A stretch of DNA of 64,000 bases, from positions 24,815-88,814 of the forward strand of contig DAOSDU010000008.1 of assembly GCA_035362715.1 (NCBI GenBank), in the 5' to 3' direction. The notes under the pieces were generated by a model. It was not told where the DNA came from and searched no databases. It saw only the letters and a program-made list of their open reading frames with translations. A program made the translations under genes and the position numbers. This document shows, one piece after another, positions 51,913-61,747 of this stretch (positions within the stretch are counted from its first letter, which is position 1; each line of letters opens with the position of its first letter). The stretch is from Methanofastidiosum sp. Lineage in GTDB: Archaea > Methanobacteriota_B > Thermococci > Methanofastidiosales > Methanofastidiosaceae.

Positions 51913-54506
51913 CTCCTGATAAAGTATTTCCTTACCTCATCAACTACTAGGATTGTGAAAGCTGTAGGGATTATTATAAGCCAGTCTTTAAATGCGAGCG
52001 GAACTGTGTGGAAGAATCCCTGTAAGAACGGTACGTATACAACAGCCACTTGGAGTACAAACGAAGCTGTGATTGCTAAAAGTAGATTCTTATTCTCAAA
52101 GAACTTTATTTTGAATATCGATTGATCAAACGACCTGCAGTTCAAGACGTTCACAAGCTGGTATGTGACAAAGAGTGTAAACGCTGCAGTCCTTGCGTAA
52201 TCTATAGTTCCACCAATTTTTGTGAAAAGGATGTATGTACCAAGACCCATCACAATACCCCCTATGAACATCGAAAGGTATAGCGGGCTTGTTAGTATGG
52301 GTGAATTCTTCTTTCTCGGGGGCTTTTCCATGAGCCCTTCGTGGAACGGCTCCATTGAAAGGGTAACGGCCGGTGGCCCATCCATTATTATGTTAATCCA
52401 AAGTATCTGGACCGGTAATAGCGGCAAAGGTGCCCCAGTCATGATTGCTGTGAACATGAGTATTATAGCGCCTATGTTTGTGGAGAGCTGGAATCTTAAG
52501 AATTTTCTAATATTATCGTATATCCTCCTCCCTTCACGGATTGCAGTAACAATTGTATTGAAATTATCATCCATTAGGATCATGTTCGATGCTTCCCTTG
52601 CGACATCAGTTCCGATTAATCCCATAGAAACACCGATGTCCGCCATTTTTAGTGCAGGCGCATCGTTTACACCATCGCCTGTGACTGCAACTACCTCGCC
52701 AACTTCCTTTAGGGTCTCAACTATCTTCACCTTGTGGAATGGGCTTGCCCTGTAGTAGACAACGACATCCCTGACAATTGATGCAAACTTTTCCTTGGAC
52801 ATCTCGTCTAACTCTTTTCCAGAGAGTGTCATGTCGTCTGCATCAAGTATACCGGCTTCCCTTGCAATAGAAAGGCCAGTTTCTCTCTGGTCTCCAGTAA
52901 TCATTGCAACTTTGATTCCCGCTTTCTTGCATAGATTTATGGCGGCTTTCACTCCCTCTCTCAATGGGTCTTTAAAGAATGCTAGGCCAACAAAGGTAAT
53001 GTCCTCATCACTGTCACCTTCTTTATAGCCAAGAGCAAGCGCCCTAAGTCCTTGGGCAGCATACTCTCTATTTTTAAGAATAATTTCTTCCTTATCTTTT
53101 TCAGAAAGCTTTTGGAGCTTTCCATTAATAAGTGCATTTTTTGAGCGTGAAACAATTACTCTTGGGGCTCCTTTGATGAAAGAGGTCCTCTCGCCATTTT
53201 CATCAATAAGGACAGACATCATCATTTTGTCTGAATCAAAGGGATCTTCTTTTATTCTCTCACACTGCTTACAATGATAATTTCTATTCATTGTAAATAT
53301 CTTTAGGGCCCCTTCAACTGGGTCGCCTATTACTTCTATCTTATCCCCCCCTATCTTGACATGGGCATTGTTACAAAGTTCACTTATCTTGAAAAATATC
53401 TCATGCTTTTTTGTATCAATTTTGTTAGGTTCTAGAAAATCATTGTTGATGAAAGCGCTGACAAAACTCATTCTGTTAATTGTGAGTGTTCCTGTCTTAT
53501 CAGTGCAGATGAATGTTGTTGTACCGAGGGCCTCAACTGCCGCAAGCTTTCTAACAATGGCATTGTTTTTGGCAAGGATCTGTGTTCCAAGAGCCAAAGT
53601 CACAAGGACAACAATAGGAAGCCCTTCTGGTATTGTGGCCACTGCAAGACTTATTGCAGTTAGACCTGATTCTATCAAAGCATCCTTTAAGGGTATGGAG
53701 TCTAGGAGCTCCCTTGACAAAACGGAAATGAAAAGAAGTAAGCTTATGGCAACAGAAAGCGCCCCCAATTTTTTACCAAGGCTATCTATACTCTTTTCTA
53801 GTGGTGTGCTGCCTCTATCCTCCATAGAAATAAGGCTAGAAATCTTCCCAATTGGCGAGTCCTTTCCTGTTAATATGACTACACCTTTTCCACGGCCCCT
53901 TGTGACTACAGTACCCATGAAAGCTGTATTTGGGTAGCCTTCTTCAGATTTTGTTTCGACATTTTTCGATACAGGAAAGCTTTCTCCAGTGAGAGATGAT
54001 TCATCTATCTGTAGATTAATAGATTCAATCAATCTTACTGTGGCGGATAGCTTGTCCCCATCTTCTATGGTGATTATGTCCCCAGGAACAAGCTCCCTTG
54101 ATGGAATCTCCTTCTTTACCCCATCCCTTATTACAACGACCTTTGACTGGACCATCGCCTTTAGTACTTCGATAGCTTTATCGGCCTTATACTCCTGCAG
54201 GAAACCCATCACACCGTTAACAATTACAACTAAAAATATGACTATGGAATCCTTTAGATTACCTATAGCAACTGACAAAAAACCTGCAATCAAAAGGACA
54301 ACGATAAGGCTGCTCTTGAACTGATTTATGAACTTTTTAAAATTGGACTCCTTCTTTACAGTTGGAAGTTCATTGTAGCCGTATTTTAATATCCTTTTTT
54401 CTGCTTCCGCCGCTGAAAGGCCATCCTTTGTAGCGTTGAGTTTTTTTAGTATTGTTTTAATATCTTCATTAGTCCAACTAGAATCAATCAGCTCTAGATC
54501 ATCCAT
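51909..54506 (-). CDS. Ca2+-type P-type ATPase
   Basis: 865 residues, the size of bacterial/archaeal type II ATPases. N-terminal cation-ATPase domain (GLSAAEAEKRILKYGYNELP), actuator motif LTGESFPV, the phosphorylated Asp in CTDKTGTLT, nucleotide-domain GDPVEGAL, MITGDQRETGLSIA and the hinge TGDGVNDAPALKMADIGVSMG. Metal-binding M4 has VATIPEGLPIV and M6 has WINIIMDGPPAV, both as in Ca2+ pumps. It likely exports Ca2+ (or Mn2+). It is transcribed alone on the minus strand. Confidence 0.93.
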   Translation of the reverse strand: MDDLELIDSSWTNEDIKTILKKLNATKDGLSAAEAEKRILKYGYNELPTVKKESNFKKFINQFKSSLIVVLLIAGFLSVAIGNLKDSIVIFLVVIVNGVMGFLQEYKADKAIEVLKAMVQSKVVVIRDGVKKEIPSRELVPGDIITIEDGDKLSATVRLIESINLQIDESSLTGESFPVSKNVETKSEEGYPNTAFMGTVVTRGRGKGVVILTGKDSPIGKISSLISMEDRGSTPLEKSIDSLGKKLGALSVAISLLLFISVLSRELLDSIPLKDALIESGLTAISLAVATIPEGLPIVVLVTLALGTQILAKNNAIVRKLAAVEALGTTTFICTDKTGTLTINRMSFVSAFINNDFLEPNKIDTKKHEIFFKISELCNNAHVKIGGDKIEVIGDPVEGALKIFTMNRNYHCKQCERIKEDPFDSDKMMMSVLIDENGERTSFIKGAPRVIVSRSKNALINGKLQKLSEKDKEEIILKNREYAAQGLRALALGYKEGDSDEDITFVGLAFFKDPLREGVKAAINLCKKAGIKVAMITGDQRETGLSIAREAGILDADDMTLSGKELDEMSKEKFASIVRDVVVYYRASPFHKVKIVETLKEVGEVVAVTGDGVNDAPALKMADIGVSMGLIGTDVAREASNMILMDDNFNTIVTAIREGRRIYDNIRKFLRFQLSTNIGAIILMFTAIMTGAPLPLLPVQILWINIIMDGPPAVTLSMEPFHEGLMEKPPRKKNSPILTSPLYLSMFIGGIVMGLGTYILFTKIGGTIDYARTAAFTLFVTYQLVNVLNCRSFDQSIFKIKFFENKNLLLAITASFVLQVAVVYVPFLQGFFHTVPLAFKDWLIIIPTAFTILVVDEVRKYFIRS

Positions 54507-54624
54507 GCTGTCAAAACAGCAGATTAGTTTAAAAGCCTTGTGGGTAAAGAAACTGACCTATTGGTCATTATTATTCTAATATCCTATGACAAGATATTTA
54601 TATTAAAAAAACAAATTAAAGATT

Positions 54625-54831
54625 ATGTCAATAATATTTCATGCCAAAGTTGAAAAGGGTATAATAAAACCTGTTGAGGATATTTATAAACTTGGTATAA
54701 AAGATGGAGATGTAATTCTCGAAATAAAAAAATCTAAGGTCGATGAGATATATAATAAAATAACTCCGTCTAGTGAAAAACTTATAGAAGAGAGCATCGA
54801 ACTTACTGAAATTGGTGCAGACCTTGACTAG
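54625..54831 (+). CDS. DUF104 (AF2212-like) antitoxin
   Basis: 68 residues. The N-terminal FHAKVEKGIIKPVEDIYKLGIKDGDVILEI is the AbrB-like DUF104 pattern (about residues 5-34) found in archaeal VapB-type antitoxins. The tail is acidic (EESIELTEIGADLD). A TATA-like TATTTATATTAAAA lies about 25 nt upstream, so the mRNA is probably leaderless. It overlaps the PIN toxin frame, making a normal VapBC module. Confidence 0.88.
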   Translation: MSIIFHAKVEKGIIKPVEDIYKLGIKDGDVILEIKKSKVDEIYNKITPSSEKLIEESIELTEIGADLD

Positions 54832-55321
54832 TTTCTCTTTGAATGACTATCCCGAAGATACAAATTTTTTTATAGATTCAAATGTGTTTATCTATTTTTT
54901 ATTGAAACATAAGTCATACTCCCCAACTATTAAGTCTTTTTTTAATGATATAGAAAAAGGACAAATTAAAGGATATGTAAATCACACAGTTGTTTCAGAA
55001 TCTTATTTCAATTATATAAGAATCAAAATATGTGAAAGATATACAATCACTCCTAAAGAGTTTAACATATATATGAAAACTAATCCAGATGCACTAAGAG
55101 AAATTGACTTATCTGTTGTGGAAGACATCTTCTCTTTGCCAAATCTCTATTTCTTAAATATTGAAAATATTAAAAATATTGGATCTGCCATTTATGAGTA
55201 TTCTTTACTTCCAAACGATGCGACCCATGTCGCTTCTTGTATAGAACATGGACTCACTAACATTGTTACAAATGATAAGGATTTTGAAAGGGTAAACTTC
55301 CTTAAGGTTTGGAAACCTTGA
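54812..55321 (+). CDS. PIN-domain toxin (VapC-like)
   Basis: Up to 169 residues; the start is a TTG or GTG among 54812, 54815, 54824 and 54839, and TTG 54824 next to the antitoxin stop is plausible. The four acidic PIN residues can be placed in FFIDSNVFIYF, VVSESYFN, LLPNDATHVAS and IVTNDKDFERV. It should be a Mg2+-dependent RNase silenced by the DUF104 protein upstream. At about 165 residues it is somewhat longer than many VapC proteins (about 130). Confidence 0.85.
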   Translation: MVQTLTSFSLNDYPEDTNFFIDSNVFIYFLLKHKSYSPTIKSFFNDIEKGQIKGYVNHTVVSESYFNYIRIKICERYTITPKEFNIYMKTNPDALREIDLSVVEDIFSLPNLYFLNIENIKNIGSAIYEYSLLPNDATHVASCIEHGLTNIVTNDKDFERVNFLKVWKP

Positions 55322-55359
55322 TTTAAAGAAAAATAATTAAGAAAAGAAAAAAATATTAT

Positions 55360-55842
55360 TTATTTTTTCTTGCCGAATCCAAAGAATTTCATGAACTTGT
55401 CCATTGGAAGGGAGTTTGAAGTAATTGTCACTGGATTTGTTAGTAATCTCATTGTAGGCGGACTCGCTGGGTATGCTGGAGCACCAAATACTATTGTTCC
55501 GGCAAAATTTGCTCTGTATGTCCAAATCCATAGATATTCCCCATCTTTTTTGATTGGGCCAGAGAGTTTTGTTACATATTTCGATGCGTCTTGGAATTCC
55601 TCAAAGTCGACATTGAGCATCCAAGTTGTCATTGAAGTGTCGTATATTTTTACTGTTGGGTCATAGCACTCATCAACGGCATCACAAGGATCTAAATTAC
55701 TTGTTACAGTTATTATCTGTCCAACTTTTACTCTTTCAGGAGTTGCCGTTGCCTCTTCCTTAAACTCTGCTGTAAGGGAAGCTACTCCAAATACACTTGC
55801 TACAAAGAGCAAGGATATCAAAATTGCAAATATTTTTTTCAT
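55360..55842 (-). CDS. Secreted small protein, function unknown
   Basis: 160 residues from ATG 55842. The signal peptide covers about 1-19 (VASVFGVAS). The mature part is a single beta-rich domain with VKVGQIITVTSNLDPCDAVDEC at its start, a sequence like Ig/CARDB-type surface domains (VTSN..., YVTKLSGPIKKDGEYLWIW). Two cysteines (DPCDAVDEC) could form a disulfide. The C-terminus is basic (FGFGKKK) with no obvious anchor. GTGATC lies before the ATG as a ribosome site. No known family is recognised. Confidence 0.65.
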   Translation of the reverse strand: MKKIFAILISLLFVASVFGVASLTAEFKEEATATPERVKVGQIITVTSNLDPCDAVDECYDPTVKIYDTSMTTWMLNVDFEEFQDASKYVTKLSGPIKKDGEYLWIWTYRANFAGTIVFGAPAYPASPPTMRLLTNPVTITSNSLPMDKFMKFFGFGKKK

Positions 55843-55976
55843 AGTGATCACATGTTATACCAATTGGAATCCAGATATTTATAAATATTTCGTGGAAATA
55901 GGAAAAGATACTAGAGTTTCCATATATTCCTTTTTTTAAGAAAAAGCCTTTTATTAGATTAAATTCTCTTAAACAT

Positions 55977-57344
55977 ATGGATATATTTGAATCATTTAAT
56001 GCTGATAATTTAGAGTTCCCAAACTGCTTTGTAGATATCAGGCTTCAAAAAAGGATCAATAACGTTGCAAATGTCGAAAACGGCGAGCTTGATGAGGTCT
56101 CTTCAAACGACCAGGCAGGCGTTGGGGTCAGGGCTTTAGTAAACGGCGCCTGGGGATTTTCATCAACAAACAATACAGAAGACATCCAGAGGTGCATTGA
56201 CTCCGCATATAGGATTGCAGTTGCAACTTCACGCAATTCCAACAGAGAAAATTTTAAGGTAGACCCTCCGGTGCTAAAAGGCCATTTTGAGAACAAGGTA
56301 AAGATTGGACCAGAAGATGTCTCTTTAGAAGAAAAGATTTCATACGCATACGAAATAGAAAAAGGCGCAAAGATAAATGAGCTAGTCAAAAACACTGTTT
56401 CTGCTTGCAGTGACTCGATAACAGAGCAGCTTTACATTAATTCTGTTGGCAGTGAGATATATCAAAAGACAGTAAGGGTCTATCTAAAGTCAGTAGTTGC
56501 AAGTGGAAATGATTCCCTCCAGATGGGTTACGAAGTCATCGGCGGCACAAGGGGCTATGAGGTCTTGAAAGAAAAATCATTAGGAGATCTTGGAAAAGAC
56601 GCATGTGAAAAGTCACTAAGATTGCTGTCCGCAAAAAAAGCATCAGGTGGAGAAAAGACTGTTGTATTAGATCCAAAAATTCTGGGTGTTTTTATCCATG
56701 AGGCGCTTGGCCATGCGTGCGAAGCAGATATTGTACTTCAAGGTGACTCCATTCTAGAAGGAAAGCTAGGAGAAAAAATCGGTGCAGATGGCGTCAACAT
56801 CTATGACGACCCAACTTTCCTAGAAAAAAATGGGACATACTTCTTTGATGATGAAGGGATAAAGGCAGAGAAAACGTGCCTATTGGAGAATGGGATATTA
56901 AAATCATATTTGCATAACTTAGAGACTGCATCAAGATTTAATGCAAAGCCGACGGGCAATGGCCGAGCTCAAGGATTTTCATCAAGGCCCTTAGTCAGAA
57001 TGAGTAACGTCTATATGGGGAAGGGCGATCAAAGTTTTGAAGAGCTCATCGACATTAAAGATGGCCTTTATGTAAAGGGTGGCAGGGGTGGCCAGGTAGA
57101 TACTGCAAAAGGATTGTTCACATTCGGATGTGAAGAGGCCTATGAGATAAAAAATGGCGAGCTTGGAGAGCTTTACAGGGATGTCTCGCTTTCTGGAAAT
57201 ACTTTAGAGATACTGAGAAACATAGAAGGAATCGGAAAGGACTTTGAGATTGGAAATCCTGGAAGCTGCGGAAAGGGGCAGTATGTGCCAGTTGATGACG
57301 GCGGGCCCCACATTAGAACTAGGGCTCTTGTTGGCGGAGAATAA
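55977..57344 (+). CDS. tldD: TldD-type metalloprotease
   Basis: 455 residues. The zinc motif HEALGHACEAD (HExxxH, near residue 243) separates TldD from its inactive partner TldE/PmbA. The N-terminal domain begins FVDIRLQKRINNVANVENGE, and the C-terminal part has GGRGGQVDTAKGLFTFGCEEA. TldD with TldE clips unfolded or small peptides, and in bacteria matures some secreted peptides. The TldE gene is not in the window. The gene is divergent from a secreted protein gene, with about 134 bp between starts. Confidence 0.92.
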   Translation: MDIFESFNADNLEFPNCFVDIRLQKRINNVANVENGELDEVSSNDQAGVGVRALVNGAWGFSSTNNTEDIQRCIDSAYRIAVATSRNSNRENFKVDPPVLKGHFENKVKIGPEDVSLEEKISYAYEIEKGAKINELVKNTVSACSDSITEQLYINSVGSEIYQKTVRVYLKSVVASGNDSLQMGYEVIGGTRGYEVLKEKSLGDLGKDACEKSLRLLSAKKASGGEKTVVLDPKILGVFIHEALGHACEADIVLQGDSILEGKLGEKIGADGVNIYDDPTFLEKNGTYFFDDEGIKAEKTCLLENGILKSYLHNLETASRFNAKPTGNGRAQGFSSRPLVRMSNVYMGKGDQSFEELIDIKDGLYVKGGRGGQVDTAKGLFTFGCEEAYEIKNGELGELYRDVSLSGNTLEILRNIEGIGKDFEIGNPGSCGKGQYVPVDDGGPHIRTRALVGGE

Positions 57345-57363
57345 TAGAAAAATATTATTTATC

Positions 57364-59079
57364 TTAGATATAATTATTTTTATTTCTCCTCTTTCTAATT
57401 AGAATAAATCCTAAAGCGCCGCCAATAAATGCAACGACAAGTAGAATTGGTATAAGAATCAATGTAGGGCTCAAAGGTAAAGTTTGCGTTGGTACAGGCT
57501 GAATCTTTGATGAAGTCTCGGCTATCATGGCGTCAGTTGTTGCAAGCATCGTCTTGTTTCCTACCTTTTCAAATATCTTTCTTGCCTGAATGAAAAGTTC
57601 AAGCGCCTTCTGGTAGTCGCCCTTGTTTACCTCAGCATTTGCACTGTTAAATATCGCAATAGCTTCTGCATTTAGTGCTTTGTACTCAACGGCTGTAGCG
57701 ATATTTTTCTCACATCTCTTAACTGCCTCGGTATCACCAAGCTTAGTATAGAGCTCCTTTGATTTGGTAAACTCAATTATGGACCCATCAAACTCAGCTG
57801 CACGCAATAGCCTTTCTCCCTCTGCGTAGTGCCTTCCTGCAAATATTGTCAGGAAATTGTTTTTGAATACAAAGACATAGTTACTGCAGACTATAACGTC
57901 TTTATAGCCGTCAGAATCTATATCAACGATTGAGATGGTCTTAATCGGCCCATTAACTTTTGTCTCTGATAACTTCTCCCCACTAGAGGAGAATATGTAG
58001 AACGCGCCGTCATCTATCTCCTGCTTTGATGAAGACCACTTGCCTGCTGCGACAAGTATTTCTGAAGTGCCGTCGCCTGTAAAATCATCGATTGTGACAT
58101 ACCTTACATCCTTACCAACATACTGCGGGTCATTCCATACTTCGTGGCCTTTGCTATCAAAAAGGTAAATAAATCCATCAACTGTGCCTGCTGCAACTTC
58201 CTTCTTCCCATCCTTATTGGTATCGCCGACACCAAAAGAATAGATGTAGGAATCAAGGATATTTTGCCATAATTTTCCTTCTAATCCGAAGGCCTGGAGA
58301 TATTTGTAAGAGGCGGTAATGACTTCCATCTGCTGATCATTATTTATGTCGCCTGAATAGACATGCTCGATTGGGTAGACATTTTCTATCTGCCACACCT
58401 TCTTCCCGGTTGGGTCATAAAGATAGATGTTTGGATCTCTTTCCCCGGAGGCTATGACATCAGGAAATATCCACGAGAGGTCAACTTTAACGCCCAAGGG
58501 ATAGCTATCCCAAGAATCATATTCAGTTGCAGCAAACTCTGCCGTGTATAATCTTAAGACATAGAAGCTATAGAAATCATTTTCCTTTCTCCACTGGGTG
58601 CCGCTTATAGTATACACAGAGAAAGATGCATCCTTAAATCCAACTATAATTTCTGGTGCCCTGTCGCCGTCTATGTCAGATGCAACGACAGAATTTATGG
58701 GTTTTGTCTGTGGAAAGTAAAGCTGCCATTTGATGTTGCCGTTTGAATCAAGAAGGTATACAAATCCCTTATCATTATAAAAAAGGACGTATCGCTCTGC
58801 ACCTTTTCTGATAACAGCAAGATTTCGTGCAGGAGAGTCGAAACTCTTTGACCAGAGGGATACTCCGGAAAGCGTGTATGCTTTAACTTCTCCAGTATCA
58901 GTTGATAGCACCACATCATGCTCCCCATCACCATCTATATCGCCAAGGGAAGATGAAACGGTGCCGTAATCATGCCTGAAATAGTGCTTGATTGTAAAGG
59001 GTTCTACCTCAGCCGCTACGGGAATAGTAAGAATAAATGAAAGGGATACCAATATGCACAAAAGTTGCTTTATATTCAT
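57364..59079 (-). CDS. Secreted FG-GAP/VCBS-type propeller protein with helical tail and C-terminal anchor
   Basis: 571 residues from ATG 59079, chosen because a TATA box (CTTTATATAC, 59102-59109) lies 26 nt upstream; ATG 59088 is the longer frame. Signal peptide about 1-23. Repeats such as LGDIDGDGEHDVVLSTDTGE, VASDIDGDRAPEIIVGF, VGDTNKDGKKEVAAGTVDG and IVDIDSDGYKDVIVCS form a propeller with Ca-binding-like DxDxDG loops. Residues about 415-525 are TPR-like helices. A membrane segment (about 535-560) ends with RKRRNKNN. It may be a surface adhesin or S-layer-associated protein. Confidence 0.8.
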   Translation of the reverse strand: MNIKQLLCILVSLSFILTIPVAAEVEPFTIKHYFRHDYGTVSSSLGDIDGDGEHDVVLSTDTGEVKAYTLSGVSLWSKSFDSPARNLAVIRKGAERYVLFYNDKGFVYLLDSNGNIKWQLYFPQTKPINSVVASDIDGDRAPEIIVGFKDASFSVYTISGTQWRKENDFYSFYVLRLYTAEFAATEYDSWDSYPLGVKVDLSWIFPDVIASGERDPNIYLYDPTGKKVWQIENVYPIEHVYSGDINNDQQMEVITASYKYLQAFGLEGKLWQNILDSYIYSFGVGDTNKDGKKEVAAGTVDGFIYLFDSKGHEVWNDPQYVGKDVRYVTIDDFTGDGTSEILVAAGKWSSSKQEIDDGAFYIFSSSGEKLSETKVNGPIKTISIVDIDSDGYKDVIVCSNYVFVFKNNFLTIFAGRHYAEGERLLRAAEFDGSIIEFTKSKELYTKLGDTEAVKRCEKNIATAVEYKALNAEAIAIFNSANAEVNKGDYQKALELFIQARKIFEKVGNKTMLATTDAMIAETSSKIQPVPTQTLPLSPTLILIPILLVVAFIGGALGFILIRKRRNKNNYI

Positions 59080-59117
59080 GAATACCATTAATTCATAATA
59101 GTATATAAAGTTATTGC

Positions 59118-60179
59118 TTAACGATAATTAAAATAGTGGAAATCCATTCCCCTTTGTTGCATAAGCTGCGATAGCTCGCCAGTTAAGAATAGCGGCCTAC
59201 TCTTAAGCTCATAGACAGACGAGCAAGAGTTCAAAAACATCGCTATCTTAAACTCTCTCTTGATTGTCTCGATTTTTTCTACCAATCCTTCAACATTTTC
59301 TTCAACGGCTAACTTTAGAAAAGGTAGAGCTATGCCGCATGCTTGAGCGCCAAGTGAAATGCACTTTGCAATGTCAAATCCTGTCCTGACGCCTCCAGAG
59401 CCTATGATGGTCTTGATGCCAGATGTTCTGCACTCGGCAATTGAAAGCGGCGTTGGTATGCCCCAGTTCCATAGCTTCTTTACTGTTTCCTTGTTATTAT
59501 TGCTGCGGTAGTATTCAACTGCACTCCAGCTTGTGCCACCAGTACCTGCAACATCGACGCCATCAAGAAATGACAACTTTTCAGCTGTTTCTTTGGATAT
59601 GCCTGCTCCCGTCTCCTTTACTATCAAAGGAAAAGGAAGTTTTTCTTTTAGGCGCTTTAGGATAGAGAGCCCGTCTTTGAAGAACAGGTCCCCCTCCGGC
59701 TGGGATACTTCCTGCACACTGTTAAGGTGGACTGCAAGCATATCGGCCTTAATCTCTTGAACTGCGTATTTGGCTTCTTTATCGGTGTAGCCTTTCACAA
59801 ACTGAGGGAGACCGATGTTCCCAATTAGAAGTATGTCTTTGGCGTATTTTCTGATGTCATAGGTATAGGTAAGCGAGTGGTCCTCAATCATCGCCCTCTG
59901 GCTTCCAAGCCCCATGCCTATTTGGGTCTTCTGGCATGCCTTTGCAAGCGCTTTATTTATCTTCAAAGCCTCTTCAGTCCCGCCCGTCATGGCAGAGATA
60001 AAAAGAGGGAAGGAAAGGCGCTTACCGAATAGCTTGATTTCTGTATTTATATCGTCAAAGTTTATTTCAGGAAGCGCTGAGTGGACAAAAGAAAGGTCTT
60101 GAAGGTAGTTGTACTTGGATTGAACATCCTCTTCAAGGCATATTTTAATATGCTCGAACTTCCTTCTTTCCGTCGTCAC
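59118..60179 (-). CDS. idi2: Type 2 isopentenyl-diphosphate isomerase
   Basis: 353 residues. The FMN-dependent isomerase interconverts IPP and DMAPP. It matches well: RRKFEHIKICLEEDV at the N-terminus, FPLFISAMTGGTEEALKIN, MGLGSQRAMIE, VKETGAGISKETAEKL, GTGGTSWSAVEYYR and IGSGGVRTGFDIAKCI. It belongs with the archaeal lipid pathway whose candidate earlier steps are at 8.2-9.5 kb and 37.9-39.1 kb. The start region overlaps the 3' end of the DsbD-like gene by 35 bp, so they share an operon. Confidence 0.95.
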   Translation of the reverse strand: MTTERRKFEHIKICLEEDVQSKYNYLQDLSFVHSALPEINFDDINTEIKLFGKRLSFPLFISAMTGGTEEALKINKALAKACQKTQIGMGLGSQRAMIEDHSLTYTYDIRKYAKDILLIGNIGLPQFVKGYTDKEAKYAVQEIKADMLAVHLNSVQEVSQPEGDLFFKDGLSILKRLKEKLPFPLIVKETGAGISKETAEKLSFLDGVDVAGTGGTSWSAVEYYRSNNNKETVKKLWNWGIPTPLSIAECRTSGIKTIIGSGGVRTGFDIAKCISLGAQACGIALPFLKLAVEENVEGLVEKIETIKREFKIAMFLNSCSSVYELKSRPLFLTGELSQLMQQRGMDFHYFNYR

Positions 60180-61662
60180 CCTTATCTACCTTCTTCCATT
60201 TAGCGTAGGCAAACCCTACTATAAACATTGTAATTGCATAGGATATTATTGTATATAAAATATACTCTGTGGTGACGGCCTCAACGACCTGAAATCCCTG
60301 AATGATGAGCCAGAATGATATGATAATGACAATAGCCCCGACTACCACCCATCCAAAGAACCTGACCTTTGGATCCCATCTCATATCCCTTGCAACATTC
60401 TTTGTAAAAGCGCCAACAACGCCTATTATAATGAATGGTATAATAACCCCAAGGCCGTAAAAAGTGACTTTTAGGAAGGCTGAAGCGTTTGAACCTGTTA
60501 CCGCCTCATCTATCAAAAGAGGAAGTATAATCGCTGCGCAAGGCAGTTTAATCACAGAGAATATCATCCCTAAAATGAAGACTCCGAGCAATCCATATGA
60601 GAGAGCAAACTTATGGGTCATCTTCTGGGCAAAGTGCTTTGTGGTGATGGGAAGCTCAACGAGATCAAACCCGCTGTTTAATAGATTTAATCCCAGTACA
60701 AAGGTGATTACGGCGCCAAATAATGATATTAGATACTTATAGGCATCGGGTATCGCCTGTCCAAGTTTAAGAAACATTATTGCAACAAGCACATAAGAAA
60801 ATGTTATCCCAAGCCCAAAGAATATTGATTTTAGTAATATTGTAATTGACTTCTTGCTTGTACCTGCGGTGTAGGCTATGATAAATGATAAAACAGCGAG
60901 AAGGCAAGGCGAGAAGCTTGAAAAGAATCCTGCGCCAAGAGCCCCAATTAAAGTAATTGAAGAAACGCCGCCGCCGTTTGTAATAGGCTCTCCAGCAATA
61001 CATCCCTCAATTGCTTTTTGGATATCTGGGTCTACCTGATTTACACCTTCGAGTTTTGTTGTTCCGCAGACTATCACTGCAGGGACAATCTTAAACCCTG
61101 CTTCTGAGAACTCTTTGTAACCGGCAGGCGTGTAGACATCAACTTCAACGACCTGAATATCATATCCTTTTTCATCTATGAGGGCATACATCTTTGCCTT
61201 TGATGCCTTGCAATATTCACACTGCTCCTCGTAGAAGAATCTGATGGTCTTTGCACCGTCAGTTGGTGTTGTGACGGGTTGTGTTGGTGTCTCAGTTGTG
61301 GGTGTCTGAGGGGTAAGTATAGAGTCAAACAGCACTTTTAAAGATGCTTCGTCAAACTGGCTTATCCCTTCAAGTTTTGTAGTCCCATTAATAACTGCTG
61401 AAGGAGTAATGCTAAATCCGTTATTCTTAAACTCGGCGTATCCTGAAGAAGAATAAACGTCAACTTCTACGATGTTTAGCTTTCCATTATATACAGTCTG
61501 ATTCAATCTGTTGAGGGTTGTCCTTGCCTCTCCACAGAGCTCACACCCTTGAGTTTTATAAAATGTGATATCTACCGTATCTGCAGAAGAAACTGCAAAA
61601 GTTCCAAATAAGCTTAGTAAGAATAATGATAGTAATATTATATTAAATACCCTTTTTTTCAC
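60145..61662 (-). CDS. DsbD/CcdA-like membrane thiol protein with two thioredoxin-like domains
   Basis: About 505 residues from GTG 61662, which GGGGAG precedes; the frame extends to a TTG at 61692. After a signal anchor come two similar glutaredoxin/thioredoxin-like domains with CxxC motifs (FYKTQGCELCGEA and FYEEQCEYCKAS, about 110 residues apart), each followed by KLEGISQFD or KLEGVNQVD. The C-terminal half has about six to seven TM segments of the CcdA type, with the cysteine pair in FSPCLLAVLS and KLPCAAIIL. It should carry reducing power across the membrane to exported proteins, such as the cysteine-rich S-layer. Confidence 0.85.
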   Translation of the reverse strand: MKKRVFNIILLSLFLLSLFGTFAVSSADTVDITFYKTQGCELCGEARTTLNRLNQTVYNGKLNIVEVDVYSSSGYAEFKNNGFSITPSAVINGTTKLEGISQFDEASLKVLFDSILTPQTPTTETPTQPVTTPTDGAKTIRFFYEEQCEYCKASKAKMYALIDEKGYDIQVVEVDVYTPAGYKEFSEAGFKIVPAVIVCGTTKLEGVNQVDPDIQKAIEGCIAGEPITNGGGVSSITLIGALGAGFFSSFSPCLLAVLSFIIAYTAGTSKKSITILLKSIFFGLGITFSYVLVAIMFLKLGQAIPDAYKYLISLFGAVITFVLGLNLLNSGFDLVELPITTKHFAQKMTHKFALSYGLLGVFILGMIFSVIKLPCAAIILPLLIDEAVTGSNASAFLKVTFYGLGVIIPFIIIGVVGAFTKNVARDMRWDPKVRFFGWVVVGAIVIIISFWLIIQGFQVVEAVTTEYILYTIISYAITMFIVGFAYAKWKKVDKGDDGKKEVRAY

Positions 61663-61747
61663 GGTGCCCACGCTCCCCACTGGTAAAATCAAGTTATAAA
61701 AATCATATTTAAAGATAATGGTTATTGGAAAAAGAGAAAAATAGGAA

